Notes under the pieces: generated by a model
Told to the model about the DNA's origin: nothing
The model's database searches: none
The model's input: only the letters and a program-made list of their open reading frames with translations
From: Marinirhabdus sp050859505
GTDB lineage: Bacteria; Bacteroidota; Bacteroidia; Flavobacteriales; Flavobacteriaceae
Reading direction: 5' to 3'
Assembly: GCF_050859505.1 (NCBI RefSeq)
Contig: NZ_CP193934.1
Location: 3,534,001 to 3,598,000, forward strand
DNA length: 64,000 bases
In this document: positions 35,342 through 44,546 of the stretch, one piece after another
How positions within the stretch are numbered: position 1 is the first letter of the stretch
Layout of the letters: every line of letters starts with the position of its first letter
Made by a program: the position numbers and the translations under genes

Positions 35342-37750
35342 ATGTCAAAAAGAAGAATAAATAAAGTAGCTGTTATCGGTTCCGGAATTATGGGAAGCGG
35401 TATCGCGTGTCATTTTGCTAATATTGGTGTAGAAGTCCTTTTGTTGGATATCGTGCCCCGTGAGCTGAATGACAAAGAAAAAGCAAAAGGAATCACAATG
35501 GACAGTCAAGCATTCCGAAACCGTTTGGTAGACGATGCCTTGCAAACTTCTATTAAATCGAAACCAGCACCACTTTACCATCAGGATTTTGCCAAGCGAA
35601 TCACTACAGGAAACCTGGAAGATGATATCGCCAAGGTAAAAGACGTAGACTGGATTATTGAAGTGGTTGTAGAACGTTTAGACATCAAGAAACAAGTTTT
35701 TGAAAATCTTGAAAAGCACAGAACGCCAGGAACCTTGATTACCTCAAATACTTCTGGTATTCCTATTAAATTTATGAGCGAAGGCCGAAGTGAAGATTTC
35801 CAGAAGCATTTCTGCGGAACGCACTTTTTCAATCCGCCACGATATTTAAAATTATTTGAAATCATCCCAGGACCGAAAACCGATTCTGAGGTGTTAACAT
35901 TCTTAAACAGCTACGGTGAAAAGTTCTTAGGAAAAACCACCGTCATCGCAAAAGACACCCCAGCTTTTATCGGGAATCGAATTGGAATCTACGGCATACA
36001 GGCCATGTTCCATCTGGTAAAAGATATGGGCTTGACCGTGGAAGAAGTTGATAAATTAACCGGCCCCGTAATTGGACGCCCTAAATCGGCAACCTTCCGT
36101 ACGGTAGACGTTGTTGGGTTGGATACGCTGGTACACGTTGCCAATGGTATTTACGACAACGTTCCTAATGACGAGGAGCACGAAATGTTTAAGCTTCCAG
36201 CGTTCATCCAGACAATGATGGATAACAAATGGCTAGGAAGCAAGAGCGGACAAGGATTCTACAAAAAAGTAAAAAACGATGACGGTTCTTCTGAAATTTT
36301 AGGACTGGATCTGGATTCATTAGAATACCGTTCCGCTAAAAAAGCACAATTTGCTACGCTTGAGTTAACAAAATCTGTAGATAACGTTGCAGACCGCTTC
36401 CCTATTCTTATAAAAGGAAAAGACAAAGCAGGTGAATTCTACCGAAGAAATTTCGGCGCTATGTTTGCCTATGTTTCACACCGAATCCCAGAAATAACCG
36501 ACGAGTTGTACAAGATTGACGATGCGATGAAAGCTGGTTTCGGCTGGCAACACGGTCCGTTTCAAATTTGGGACGCTGTGGGTGTAGAAAAAGGGTTGGA
36601 GCTAATTAAAGAAGCAGGAAAAGAAGTTGCGCCTTGGATTCAGGAAATGATCGATTCAGGTAGCAAATCTTTCTATACAGTAAAAGAAGGAAATACATAT
36701 TTCTACGATATTCCGAAGAAAGCACAGGTAAAAGTACCAGGACAAGATGCGTTTATCATCTTAGATAACATTCGTAAAAACACTGAAGTATTTAGTAATA
36801 GCGGCGTTTCAGTACAAGACTTAGGCGACGGAATTTTAAATGTAGAATTCCGCAGTAAAATGAACAGTATTGGCGGAGACGTGCTAGCTGGAATAAACAA
36901 AGCTATCGATCTGGCAGAAAAAAGCTACGACGGATTGGTGATTGGGAACCAAGGACAGAACTTTTCAGTAGGAGCCAACATCGGAATGATTTTTATGATG
37001 GCCGCAGAGCAGGAATATGATGAACTAAATGCTGCTATAAAATATTTCCAAGATACCGTAATGCGTTTGCGGTACTCTTCTATCCCAACGGTAATGGCAC
37101 CCCACGGAATGACCCTGGGTGGTGGGTGTGAATTGACGTTGCACGCAGACCGTGTAGTAGCTGCAGCCGAGAGTTATATTGGCTTGGTAGAATTTGGCGT
37201 AGGCGTAATTCCTGGCGGTGGAGGTTCTAAAGAAATGGCCCTTCGCGCAAGTGATTCCTTTAAACAAGATGATGTAGAACTGAACAGATTACGTCAGCAC
37301 TTCTTAACGGTTGCCATGGCGAAAGTATCTACCTCAGCTCACGAAGCATACGATCTTGACATCCTGAAACACGGAAAAGATATTGTTGTAGTAAATGCTT
37401 CTAGACAACTAGCCACTGCAAAAGCAGTTGCAAGACAAATGGCAGACGTAGGCTACACAAAGCCCCCAATGCGAACCGATATAAAAGTATTAGGAAAGCA
37501 AGCCTTAGGAATGTTTTATGTAGGAACAGACAGTATGGAAGCCAGCAAATACATTAGCGAACACGACCAGAAAATAGCAGATAAACTAGCCTATGTAATG
37601 GCAGGTGGTGATTTAAGTGAGCCAACCCTAGTAAGCGAGCAGTATTTGCTAGACTTAGAAAGAGAAGCCTTCTTAAGTTTAACTGGGGAACGTAAAACGC
37701 TGGAGCGTTTGCAGCATATGATACAGAAGGGGAAACCACTTCGCAACTAA
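35342..37750 (+). CDS. 3-hydroxyacyl-CoA dehydrogenase / enoyl-CoA hydratase fusion
   Basis: The 802-residue protein carries two beta-oxidation activities. The N-terminal dehydrogenase has the NAD-binding VAVIGSGIMGSGIACHFA at about residues 8-25 and the catalytic region CGTHFFNPPRYLKLFE at about 159-174. The hydratase/isomerase domain lies near the C-terminus, with MTLGGGCELTLHADRV at about 590 and GLVEFGVGVIPGGGGSKE at about 615; each holds a catalytic glutamate. This order, dehydrogenase first, is the reverse of enterobacterial FadB/FadJ and is usual in some Bacteroidota. It should act with the thiolase and acyl-CoA dehydrogenase downstream. Confidence 0.92.
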   Translation: MSKRRINKVAVIGSGIMGSGIACHFANIGVEVLLLDIVPRELNDKEKAKGITMDSQAFRNRLVDDALQTSIKSKPAPLYHQDFAKRITTGNLEDDIAKVKDVDWIIEVVVERLDIKKQVFENLEKHRTPGTLITSNTSGIPIKFMSEGRSEDFQKHFCGTHFFNPPRYLKLFEIIPGPKTDSEVLTFLNSYGEKFLGKTTVIAKDTPAFIGNRIGIYGIQAMFHLVKDMGLTVEEVDKLTGPVIGRPKSATFRTVDVVGLDTLVHVANGIYDNVPNDEEHEMFKLPAFIQTMMDNKWLGSKSGQGFYKKVKNDDGSSEILGLDLDSLEYRSAKKAQFATLELTKSVDNVADRFPILIKGKDKAGEFYRRNFGAMFAYVSHRIPEITDELYKIDDAMKAGFGWQHGPFQIWDAVGVEKGLELIKEAGKEVAPWIQEMIDSGSKSFYTVKEGNTYFYDIPKKAQVKVPGQDAFIILDNIRKNTEVFSNSGVSVQDLGDGILNVEFRSKMNSIGGDVLAGINKAIDLAEKSYDGLVIGNQGQNFSVGANIGMIFMMAAEQEYDELNAAIKYFQDTVMRLRYSSIPTVMAPHGMTLGGGCELTLHADRVVAAAESYIGLVEFGVGVIPGGGGSKEMALRASDSFKQDDVELNRLRQHFLTVAMAKVSTSAHEAYDLDILKHGKDIVVVNASRQLATAKAVARQMADVGYTKPPMRTDIKVLGKQALGMFYVGTDSMEASKYISEHDQKIADKLAYVMAGGDLSEPTLVSEQYLLDLEREAFLSLTGERKTLERLQHMIQKGKPLRN

Positions 37751-37773
37751 GGTTGCGGATAGTACAAAGAACA

Positions 37774-37827
37774 GAGTACAAAATATTAAGATGTAAGCAA
37801 AAGGTTGTTTCTTAATACTTTGTACTC
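37774..37827. repeat. Inverted repeat before the four-helix-bundle gene
   Basis: Arms of 17 nt (37774-37790 and 37811-37827) pair with one mismatch. The right arm contains AATACTTTGTACT at 37814-37826, which recurs exactly at 39526-39538 in the spacer before the acyl-CoA dehydrogenase gene. Confidence 0.55.
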
Positions 37828-37852
37828 AATACTAACTTTTTTAATAAAAATT

Positions 37853-38209
37853 ATGCACAAGTTCGAAGAGTTGAAAATATGGCAAAAAGCAATGGATGTA
37901 ACTGAAAATTGTTACAGAGCAACAGAAAATTTTCCAAAAGAGGAAAAATTTGGCTTAACATCTCAAGTAAGAAGAAGTGCTGTTTCTATTCCTTCAAATA
38001 TAGCTGAAGGTGCAGGAAGAAATACAAATGGAGAATTTAAACAATTCTTAGGAATTGCAAACGGTTCTTCTTTTGAACTATTGACACAATTATATTTATC
38101 AAAAAGATTAAATCTTTTAACAGAAGAAGTAGCAAGACCTATAATTAGCGAAGTGATTGAAGTAACTAAAATGAATTATTCACTTCAAAGAACATTAAAA
38201 AAGTCTTAA
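37853..38209 (+). CDS. Four helix bundle protein (23S rRNA intervening-sequence protein family)
   Basis: The 118-residue protein starts at the ATG at 37853, where the conserved MHKFEELKIWQKAMDV begins; a start at 37805 would only add spacer. The signature LTSQVRRSAVSIPSNIAEGAGR at about residues 37-58 is diagnostic of this small family, first found in intervening sequences of 23S rRNA genes and also common as free-standing genes in Bacteroidota. It forms an oligomeric helical bundle; its cellular role is unknown. It is placed between beta-oxidation genes and flanked by related repeats, which suggests insertion of a small mobile cassette. Confidence 0.9.
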   Translation: MHKFEELKIWQKAMDVTENCYRATENFPKEEKFGLTSQVRRSAVSIPSNIAEGAGRNTNGEFKQFLGIANGSSFELLTQLYLSKRLNLLTEEVARPIISEVIEVTKMNYSLQRTLKKS

Positions 38210-38234
38210 TACTTATTTCTAAAATCTTAATACT

Positions 38235-39428
38235 ATGAGTAAAACAGCATATATAGTAAAAGCATACAGAACCGCCGTTGGAAAAGCACCTCGTGGTGTG
38301 TTCAGATTTAAGAGAGCCGATGATCTGGCTGCAGAAACCATTCAGTATATGATGAAGGAACTGCCCGGATTAGACGCAAAACGTATTGACGATGTGATCG
38401 TGGGTAACGCCATGCCAGAAGGTTCGCAAGGGTTAAACTTTGGTAGATTAATCTCTTTAATGGGATTGGATATTGTAGACGTTCCTGGAATGACCGTAAA
38501 TCGTTTCTGTTCTTCGGGAGTAGAAACTATTGCCATTGCAGCAGCCAAAATCCAATCTGGAATGGCGCACTGCATTATTGCTGGTGGCGCTGAAAGTATG
38601 AGCTCTGTACCTATGTCTGGTTACAAGCCAGAATTGAATTACGACATCGTAAAAAATGGTCACGAAGATTACTATTGGGGCATGGGAAATACTGCGGAAG
38701 CGGTTGCCAACCAATTTAAAGTGTCTCGTGAAGACCAAGATGAGTTTGCCTACAACAGCCATATGAAAGCATTGAAAGCACAAGCTGAAAACCGTTTTCA
38801 GGATCAGATTGTCCCTATTGACGTAGAACAAACCTATGTAGACGACAACGGAAAAAAGGCAACAAAAAAGTATACCGTAACCAAAGACGAAGGGCCACGT
38901 AAAGGAACAAGCCTGGAAGCCTTGGCGAAACTACGCCCGGTATTTGCTGAAGGTGGAAGTGTAACCGCAGGAAACTCATCACAAATGAGTGATGGTGCCG
39001 CTTTTGTGATGGTAATGAGTGAGGAAATGATGAAAGAATTAAACCTGGAGCCTATTGCCAGAATGGTAAACTATGCCGCAATGGGTGTAGAACCACGTAT
39101 TATGGGAATAGGTCCTGTAAAGGCAATTCCGAAGGCACTAAAACTAGCCGGATTAAAACAAGACGACATTAAATTAATAGAGTTAAACGAAGCTTTCGCC
39201 TCACAAAGTTTAGCGGTAGTTCGTGAGCTTGGATTAGACAAGGACATTGTAAACGTTAATGGAGGCGCAATTGCATTGGGACACCCGCTGGGATGTACAG
39301 GAGCAAAACTTTCGGTACAGTTGTTTGATGAGATGCGTAAACGAAACATGCAAGGACAATATGGAATGGTGACTATGTGTGTAGGTACCGGACAAGGAGC
39401 TGCAGGCATATTTGAATTTCTTAAATAG
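38235..39428 (+). CDS. Acetyl-CoA C-acyltransferase (thiolase)
   Basis: The 397-residue thiolase cleaves 3-ketoacyl-CoA in the last step of beta-oxidation. The acyl-binding Cys is in NRFCSSGVETIA at residue 92. The catalytic His lies in GGAIALGHPLGCTGAKL at about 340-356, and the second active-site Cys in VTMCVGTGQGAAG at about 383. The length is normal for the family. It is preceded by a direct repeat of TCTTAATACT (38206-38215 and 38227-38232 region) in the spacer. With the HAD/ECH fusion upstream and the acyl-CoA dehydrogenase downstream it completes the cycle. Confidence 0.94.
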   Translation: MSKTAYIVKAYRTAVGKAPRGVFRFKRADDLAAETIQYMMKELPGLDAKRIDDVIVGNAMPEGSQGLNFGRLISLMGLDIVDVPGMTVNRFCSSGVETIAIAAAKIQSGMAHCIIAGGAESMSSVPMSGYKPELNYDIVKNGHEDYYWGMGNTAEAVANQFKVSREDQDEFAYNSHMKALKAQAENRFQDQIVPIDVEQTYVDDNGKKATKKYTVTKDEGPRKGTSLEALAKLRPVFAEGGSVTAGNSSQMSDGAAFVMVMSEEMMKELNLEPIARMVNYAAMGVEPRIMGIGPVKAIPKALKLAGLKQDDIKLIELNEAFASQSLAVVRELGLDKDIVNVNGGAIALGHPLGCTGAKLSVQLFDEMRKRNMQGQYGMVTMCVGTGQGAAGIFEFLK

Positions 39429-39441
39429 AACAAAGATGTGA

Positions 39442-39551
39442 GTATTAAGTATTAATTTTTTTTTAAAAGCACTCTTAATGCTTAGCTCTAATAAAATAAT
39501 CAACAAAATTTAGTTTTTCAGTCTCAATACTTTGTACTGAATACTTAATAC
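39442..39551. repeat. Inverted-repeat spacer before the acyl-CoA dehydrogenase gene
   Basis: Perfect 12-bp arms, GTATTAAGTATT at 39442-39453 and AATACTTAATAC at 39540-39551, lie 86 nt apart. The right side includes AATACTTTGTACT, shared with the spacer before the four-helix-bundle gene. Confidence 0.55.
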
Positions 39552-39561
39552 CTAATTAAAT

Positions 39562-41367
39562 ATGGCAACAGAAACAATAAATAAAGACATTCTCCGCGGA
39601 GGTCAATTTTTAGTAAAAGAAACCCCTTGCGAAGACATTTTCACTCCTGAAGATTTTTCAGAAGAGCAACGTATGATGAAGGAAGCGGTCATGGAATTTA
39701 ACGACCGTGAAATCGTAGCAAAAAGAGATCGTTTTGAAGCGAAAGATTATGCATTAACAGAAGAAGTAATGCGGAAAGCTGGAGATCTTGGTTTCTTAAG
39801 CGTAGCGGTACCAGAAGAATTGGGCGGACTAGGAATGGGCTTTGTCTCTACCGTCTTAACGTGCGACTATATTTCCAGTGGCACAGGGTCTTTTTCAACT
39901 GCTTTTGGTGCACATACAGGAATTGGAACTATGCCAATTACGCTTTATGGAAACGAAGCACAAAAACAAAAATACGTACCAAAACTAGCCACTGGCGAAT
40001 GGTTTGGCGCGTATTGCTTAACGGAACCAGGCGCAGGTAGTGACGCCAATAGCGGAAAAACAAAAGCTGTTTTAAGCGAAGACGGAAAACACTACTTAAT
40101 TAGTGGACAGAAAATGTGGATCTCTAATGCAGGTTTCTGTACCATAATGATTGTTTTTGCTCGTATAGGTGACGATAAAAATATTACTGGATTTATCGTG
40201 GAAAACGATCCCAGCAATGGAATTTCTATGGGAGAAGAAGAGCACAAACTAGGAATTAGAGCCTCTTCAACGCGTCAAGTATTTTTTAGCGACACCAAAG
40301 TTCCAGTAGAAAACATGCTGGCCGGACGTGGCGAAGGTTTTAAAATAGCCATGAATGCGCTAAACGTGGGACGAATTAAATTGGCTGCAGCCTGTTTAGA
40401 CTCCCAACGTCGTGTGACTACCACAGCAGTGCAATATGCAAATGAACGTAAGCAATTTAAAACGCCTATTGCAGAATTTGGCGCCATTAAATGGAAACTA
40501 GCCGAAATGGCAACGAACGCTTTTACAGGCGAGTCTGCTACCTATCGGGCTGCAAAAAATATTGAAGACAGAATAAGCATTCGAATAGAAGAAGGTAATT
40601 CTCATCAGGAAGCAGAGCTAAAAGGGGTAGAAGAATATGCCATAGAATGTTCTATTTTGAAAGTTGCGGTTTCTGAAGATATTCAGAATTGTGCAGATGA
40701 AGGCATCCAGATTTTTGGCGGCATGGGATTCTCTGAAGACACCCCGATGGAAGCTGCGTGGAGAGATGCACGTATTGCGCGTATTTACGAAGGTACCAAT
40801 GAGATTAACCGAATGCTTTCCGTTGGAATGTTGGTGAAGAAAGCAATGAAAGGACATGTAGATTTATTAAATCCTGCCCAAGACGTTGCCAAAGAACTCA
40901 TGGGAATTCCAAGTTTTGACACGCCAGATTTTTCTGAAACATTAGCCGAAGAAAAAGCAATGGTAGCAAAACTGAAAAAAGTATTTTTAATGGTAGCAGG
41001 AACTGCCGTTCAAAAATACGGACCAGAATTAGAACAACATCAGATGATGTTAATGGCTGCCAGCGATATTCTAATCGAAATCTATATGGCAGAAAGCGCT
41101 ATCCTTAGAGCCGAAAAGAATACCAAGCGAGACGGTAAAAATGCCGAATATCAAGTTGCCATGGCAAAACTATATTTATACAAAGCCATAGACGTTATTG
41201 CTACCAAAGCAAAAATGGCTATTATTTCTTTTGCTGAAGGCGATGAACAAAAAATGATGTTGATGGGATTAAAACGTTTTACAAAATATCAAAACATGCC
41301 GAACATAGTTGGGCTAAGAAACTATATTGCTGAAAAGGTAACTGCGGAAAATAAATATCCGTTTTAA
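39562..41367 (+). CDS. Acyl-CoA dehydrogenase, long form
   Basis: The 601-residue FAD enzyme performs the first step of beta-oxidation. Typical motifs are WFGAYCLTEPGAGSDANS at about residues 148-165, WISNAGFCTIMIVFARI, and FGGMGFSEDTPMEAAWRDARIARIYEG at about 388-414, with the catalytic Glu in YEGTNEI. About 170 residues follow the usual dehydrogenase core, as in VLCAD-like proteins and the Bacteroidota enzymes. It ends the MarR-linked beta-oxidation cluster, and a strong terminator follows. The preferred chain length is not readable from the sequence. Confidence 0.93.
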   Translation: MATETINKDILRGGQFLVKETPCEDIFTPEDFSEEQRMMKEAVMEFNDREIVAKRDRFEAKDYALTEEVMRKAGDLGFLSVAVPEELGGLGMGFVSTVLTCDYISSGTGSFSTAFGAHTGIGTMPITLYGNEAQKQKYVPKLATGEWFGAYCLTEPGAGSDANSGKTKAVLSEDGKHYLISGQKMWISNAGFCTIMIVFARIGDDKNITGFIVENDPSNGISMGEEEHKLGIRASSTRQVFFSDTKVPVENMLAGRGEGFKIAMNALNVGRIKLAAACLDSQRRVTTTAVQYANERKQFKTPIAEFGAIKWKLAEMATNAFTGESATYRAAKNIEDRISIRIEEGNSHQEAELKGVEEYAIECSILKVAVSEDIQNCADEGIQIFGGMGFSEDTPMEAAWRDARIARIYEGTNEINRMLSVGMLVKKAMKGHVDLLNPAQDVAKELMGIPSFDTPDFSETLAEEKAMVAKLKKVFLMVAGTAVQKYGPELEQHQMMLMAASDILIEIYMAESAILRAEKNTKRDGKNAEYQVAMAKLYLYKAIDVIATKAKMAIISFAEGDEQKMMLMGLKRFTKYQNMPNIVGLRNYIAEKVTAENKYPF

Positions 41368-41393
41368 GATTTTACCAGCTATTTAGAAATCAG

Positions 41394-41422
41394 AAAGCCG
41401 CTCAATTGGAGCGGCTTTTTTT
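41394..41422 (+). terminator. Terminator of the beta-oxidation cluster
   Basis: A perfect 10-bp stem, AAAGCCGCTC at 41394-41403 and GAGCGGCTTT at 41409-41418, is followed by a run of T. Confidence 0.88.
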
Positions 41423-41440
41423 GCTATATACATATCGTGA

Positions 41441-41854
41441 CTAGCTTTTCAAAAGAGTAAAAACCTGTTTTTTTATTTTAAAATCAATCGATTCATAGGC
41501 TCCCTCTTGTATTTTTTTAATTTGGTTTTTTTCAATATCGAAACTAATTTGAGTTGCGTTTCGCTGTAATGGTTTTGCGTATTCACTTTCAAATTCCAGC
41601 ATAGAAGCGGTTAATGTAAAATCGCCTCTTTTACTTTTGAAAGTAAGGGTTGCCCCTTTTTTGCTTTTAAAAGCTCTTCTACTCATAAACAACGCTTCAA
41701 AAAAGTAATAGTCATTCAATTCCTGAAAGCCACCATAGAGTAACATTTCTTCAGACTCGCCCAATTTTTCACCGTCTACGGCAGTCATTAATTTCTCTAC
41801 TTCGGCATTACTTATTGAAGGTGTGTTTTTTGAGCCAAAAATTTTTTTAAACAT
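41441..41854 (-). CDS. Hypothetical protein
   Basis: This 137-residue protein has no signal peptide or membrane segment and is likely cytoplasmic. It has a helical N-terminus (AEVEKLMTAVDGEKLGESEEMLL) and a beta-rich second half with KKGATLTFKSKRGDFTLTAS. I do not recognise a family. It stands alone on the minus strand between two plus-strand transcription units. The coding-like amino-acid composition and lack of a competing frame support a real gene. Confidence 0.6.
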   Translation of the reverse strand: MFKKIFGSKNTPSISNAEVEKLMTAVDGEKLGESEEMLLYGGFQELNDYYFFEALFMSRRAFKSKKGATLTFKSKRGDFTLTASMLEFESEYAKPLQRNATQISFDIEKNQIKKIQEGAYESIDFKIKKQVFTLLKS

Positions 41855-42096
41855 GTAGGTTACTTTTTTAATTTGGAATTAGTGTATTTTCAAAAGCAGC
41901 TATGGGCTAGTTTTATACATTTCAAAAATACTACTACTAATTAAATTTGATACGTAATCCTACTGAAATTCTAAAACACTCGCTACTTCTTATTTAAAAT
42001 ACATTCTAAATTAGGCAGAACTATTACAAAGCGATCTCGAAAGACAGCGTTTCTTTTTGGAACAAACTTTGTATCTTCACTCTTCAAAATATCGTT

Positions 42097-42981
42097 ATGA
42101 AGTTTCTCCCCTATTTCGTTTTTCTACTTTCTATTGTGGCAATTGCTCAACCCAACACCGATGTATATGTAATGGATTTAGCAATAACAGACACTACGTT
42201 TGCCGTTTCCAACTTTAAAAATATTTCACATAGTAGCGGGTATGATAATCAGCCTTCATTTATGGACAATCACGCGGTATTGTATGCAGGTACTGAAAAT
42301 GGGCAGACGGAGATACAATTGTATTCTATTTCAGAAAATACAAAGCAACGCCTGAATGCAACTACACCCGGCGGCGAATACTCTCCCATACTCATGCCAG
42401 ATGGCAAACACATTGCGGCAGTTCGGTTAGACACAACCGGGTTGCAGCGACTTTACAAATACGAGAGTACAAAGCCCAATAATGGCGAGTCGCAACTACT
42501 TTTAAGCGAACTGGAAATTGCGTATTTTGCTTTTTATGATGAAGACTATCTTGTGGCTTCGGTGCTTTCTGGAAATCAGTTAGACCTGGTCATTGCGAAC
42601 CTTGCAAAAGACGAAGCAGGTTTGTATGCTGAAAATGTGGGGCGCTCTATTCACAAAGTTCCTAATACCACTACGGTAAGTTATACGATTGTAAACGAAG
42701 AAAAAAATCTTGATGTTTTTGTGGTAGATGTACATAAGGCCGAAGACACCTATTTCGTCTGCCAGCTTCCCATCGGGATTCAAGACCACACTTGGATTAA
42801 CGCTACTACCCTACTTTTAGGGAGTGGTTCCAAATTATATGTATATGATCTTTTTGGTCCTGGAGAATGGAAAGAAGTCGCAGACCTATCAGCAAACAAC
42901 ATTCAAAATATTACGCGAATTACGGTAAGTCCAGATGGGAAGAAACTAGCGTTGGTAGCTGAAATTTCAGCTAAAAAGTAA
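42097..42981 (+). CDS. Exported PD40/TolB-like propeller protein
   Basis: The 294-residue protein has a signal peptide (KFLPYFVFLLSIVAIAQPN). The mature chain has repeats of the WD40-like PD40 type: SYSPILMPDGKHIAAVRLD near residues 90-108 and ITVSPDGKKLALVAEI near the end. A partial beta-propeller in the periplasm or on the surface is likely. Its stop codon overlaps by one base an ATG that opens the M28 peptidase frame, so the two genes are probably co-transcribed. The substrate is unknown. Confidence 0.7.
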   Translation: MKFLPYFVFLLSIVAIAQPNTDVYVMDLAITDTTFAVSNFKNISHSSGYDNQPSFMDNHAVLYAGTENGQTEIQLYSISENTKQRLNATTPGGEYSPILMPDGKHIAAVRLDTTGLQRLYKYESTKPNNGESQLLLSELEIAYFAFYDEDYLVASVLSGNQLDLVIANLAKDEAGLYAENVGRSIHKVPNTTTVSYTIVNEEKNLDVFVVDVHKAEDTYFVCQLPIGIQDHTWINATTLLLGSGSKLYVYDLFGPGEWKEVADLSANNIQNITRITVSPDGKKLALVAEISAKK

Positions 42982-43040
42982 TGCGACATATACCTTTCTT
43001 CAACATTCTTTTTCTTACTTTTAAAACAAATATAATCCCT

Positions 43041-44372
43041 ATGAAACGCTTCCATTTTATCCTTTTGCTTTTTATTTATAGTGCTCTTTCAGCTCAAACA
43101 AATCCTAAAATTTATGAAATTATAGATGCGGTCTCAGCAGACAGGATTGAAGCAGATATCACCAAACTAGCCGGTTTTGGAACCCGAAATACATTTAGTG
43201 ACACCATAAGTAACACTCGGGGTATCGGTGCTGCCAGACGCTGGATTAAAAAGGAATTTGAAACTATTTCAAAAGACTGTAATAACTGTCTAAACGTCTT
43301 CAACCAAAAAGATTTGGTAAAAGCCGATGGTAATCGTCGCGTTCCTCAGGATACCTGGATAGTGAATGTGGTCGCTGTTCAAAAAGGTACAAAATACCCT
43401 AATCGCTATATTATTATGAGTGGCGATATAGATTCCCGAAACAGCGACGGTAGCGATTTTACCAAAGATGCACCAGGTGCTAACGACAATGCCAGTGGGA
43501 TGGCAGGTGCCATAGAAGCGGCACGTGTTCTCTCCAAATATACGTTTGAAAGTAGCATTGTCTATTTAGGATTAAGTGGTGAAGAACAGGGCTTGTTTGG
43601 TGGCGCAGGGTTTGCTGCGTATGCCAAAGAAAAGGGTTGGGATATTATTGGCGTGCTGAATAATGATATGATCGGAAATATTAAGGGTGTGGACGGCGTA
43701 CTAAGCAATGTAGATTTTCGAATATTTTCTGAACCTGTTCCTCCAACCGAAACCGACGAAGAACGCCAAAGAAGACGTTTCTACGGCGGCGAAGTAGATG
43801 GCATTTCAAGACAGCTCGCGCGCTATGTACATACAACAGTAAAAACTTACATGCCCGAAATGAATCCCATGATGATTTACCGTCTGGACCGATTTGGACG
43901 TGGTGGACATCACCGTCCGTTTAACGATTTGGGCTACGCAGGTATCAGAATTATGGAAGCCCACGAAAACTACACCCAACAGCATCAAGACATTCGTACC
44001 GAAAATGGCATTGAATATGGCGATAAACTAAAATTCGTCAATTTTGAGTATGCCAAAAAACTCACCGCTGTTAACGCAATTACTATGGCGAGCCTGGCGT
44101 GGTCACCACCCGCTCCAAAAAATGTAGCGATTGGCGGGATTGTAGAGCCTTCAGCAAAATTTAAGTGGGACAAGGTAGATGGTGCTGTAGGTTACAAAAT
44201 ATACTGGCGAGACACCACCTCCCCAACTTGGGATTACAGCAGGCATGTAGGTGATGTTTCAGAATTTACTTTGGATGGGATTGTAATAGATAATTTTTTC
44301 TTTGGGATTGCTGCGGTTGGTGCAAATGGGCACGAAAGTGTTGTGGTGTTTCCGAATGCGGTTTTTCGTTAA
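43041..44372 (+). CDS. M28 family zinc peptidase with an Asp in place of the first His ligand
   Basis: From the ATG at 43041 the protein has 443 residues and a clean signal peptide (KRFHFILLLFIYSALSAQT). A coupled start at 42981 would put 20 residues before it. The M28 core is at about residues 90-340. Other zinc-site residues are in GANDNASGMAGAIEAAR, the Glu pair in LSGEEQGLFG, Asp in NNDMIGN and His in QQHQD. The usual first ligand His (GHxDS) is Asp here: SGDIDSR. A fibronectin-III-like C-terminal domain (about 355-443, KWDKVDGAVGYKIYWRD) follows. An exported aminopeptidase role is inferred. Confidence 0.85.
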   Translation: MKRFHFILLLFIYSALSAQTNPKIYEIIDAVSADRIEADITKLAGFGTRNTFSDTISNTRGIGAARRWIKKEFETISKDCNNCLNVFNQKDLVKADGNRRVPQDTWIVNVVAVQKGTKYPNRYIIMSGDIDSRNSDGSDFTKDAPGANDNASGMAGAIEAARVLSKYTFESSIVYLGLSGEEQGLFGGAGFAAYAKEKGWDIIGVLNNDMIGNIKGVDGVLSNVDFRIFSEPVPPTETDEERQRRRFYGGEVDGISRQLARYVHTTVKTYMPEMNPMMIYRLDRFGRGGHHRPFNDLGYAGIRIMEAHENYTQQHQDIRTENGIEYGDKLKFVNFEYAKKLTAVNAITMASLAWSPPAPKNVAIGGIVEPSAKFKWDKVDGAVGYKIYWRDTTSPTWDYSRHVGDVSEFTLDGIVIDNFFFGIAAVGANGHESVVVFPNAVFR

Positions 44373-44404
44373 AAAATCTAACGTCTGCCTCCGTGAAGCT
44401 CCTT

Positions 44405-44476
44405 TTTCTCTGTGAATCTCTGTGTCATAGCTATTACACATAGATACGCGCAGGAGCACTGAGATACACGGAGAAA
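44405..44476. repeat. Imperfect palindrome between M28 and Gfo/Idh genes
   Basis: Arms of 16 nt (44405-44420 and 44461-44476) pair at 14 positions. ATTACACATAGAT lies inside. A short tandem of TGGAATT-like units follows at about 44478-44510. Confidence 0.5.
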
Positions 44477-44522
44477 CTTGGAATTTGGAATTTGGATTCT
44501 GGAATTTTGAACTTGAAACCTT

Positions 44523-44530
44523 TATCTTTG
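44523..44530 (+). promoter_or_regulatory. -7 promoter box for the Gfo/Idh gene
   Basis: TATCTTTG is an exact TAnnTTTG match, 16 nt upstream of the ATG at 44547, implying a leader of only about ten bases. Confidence 0.55.
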
Positions 44531-44546
44531 TTAAAAACAAGTACGC

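Noticed and set aside
41855..42096. Hidden gene between the hypothetical protein and the PD40 protein
   Set aside because: The stretch is AT-rich with frequent stops in all frames; only a weak TATCTTCA promoter-like box near 42072 is seen.
42981..43040. Start of the M28 gene at the TAATG overlap
   Set aside because: It would place 20 residues before a well-formed signal peptide. The overlap may still matter for coupling, so I mention it but prefer 43041.
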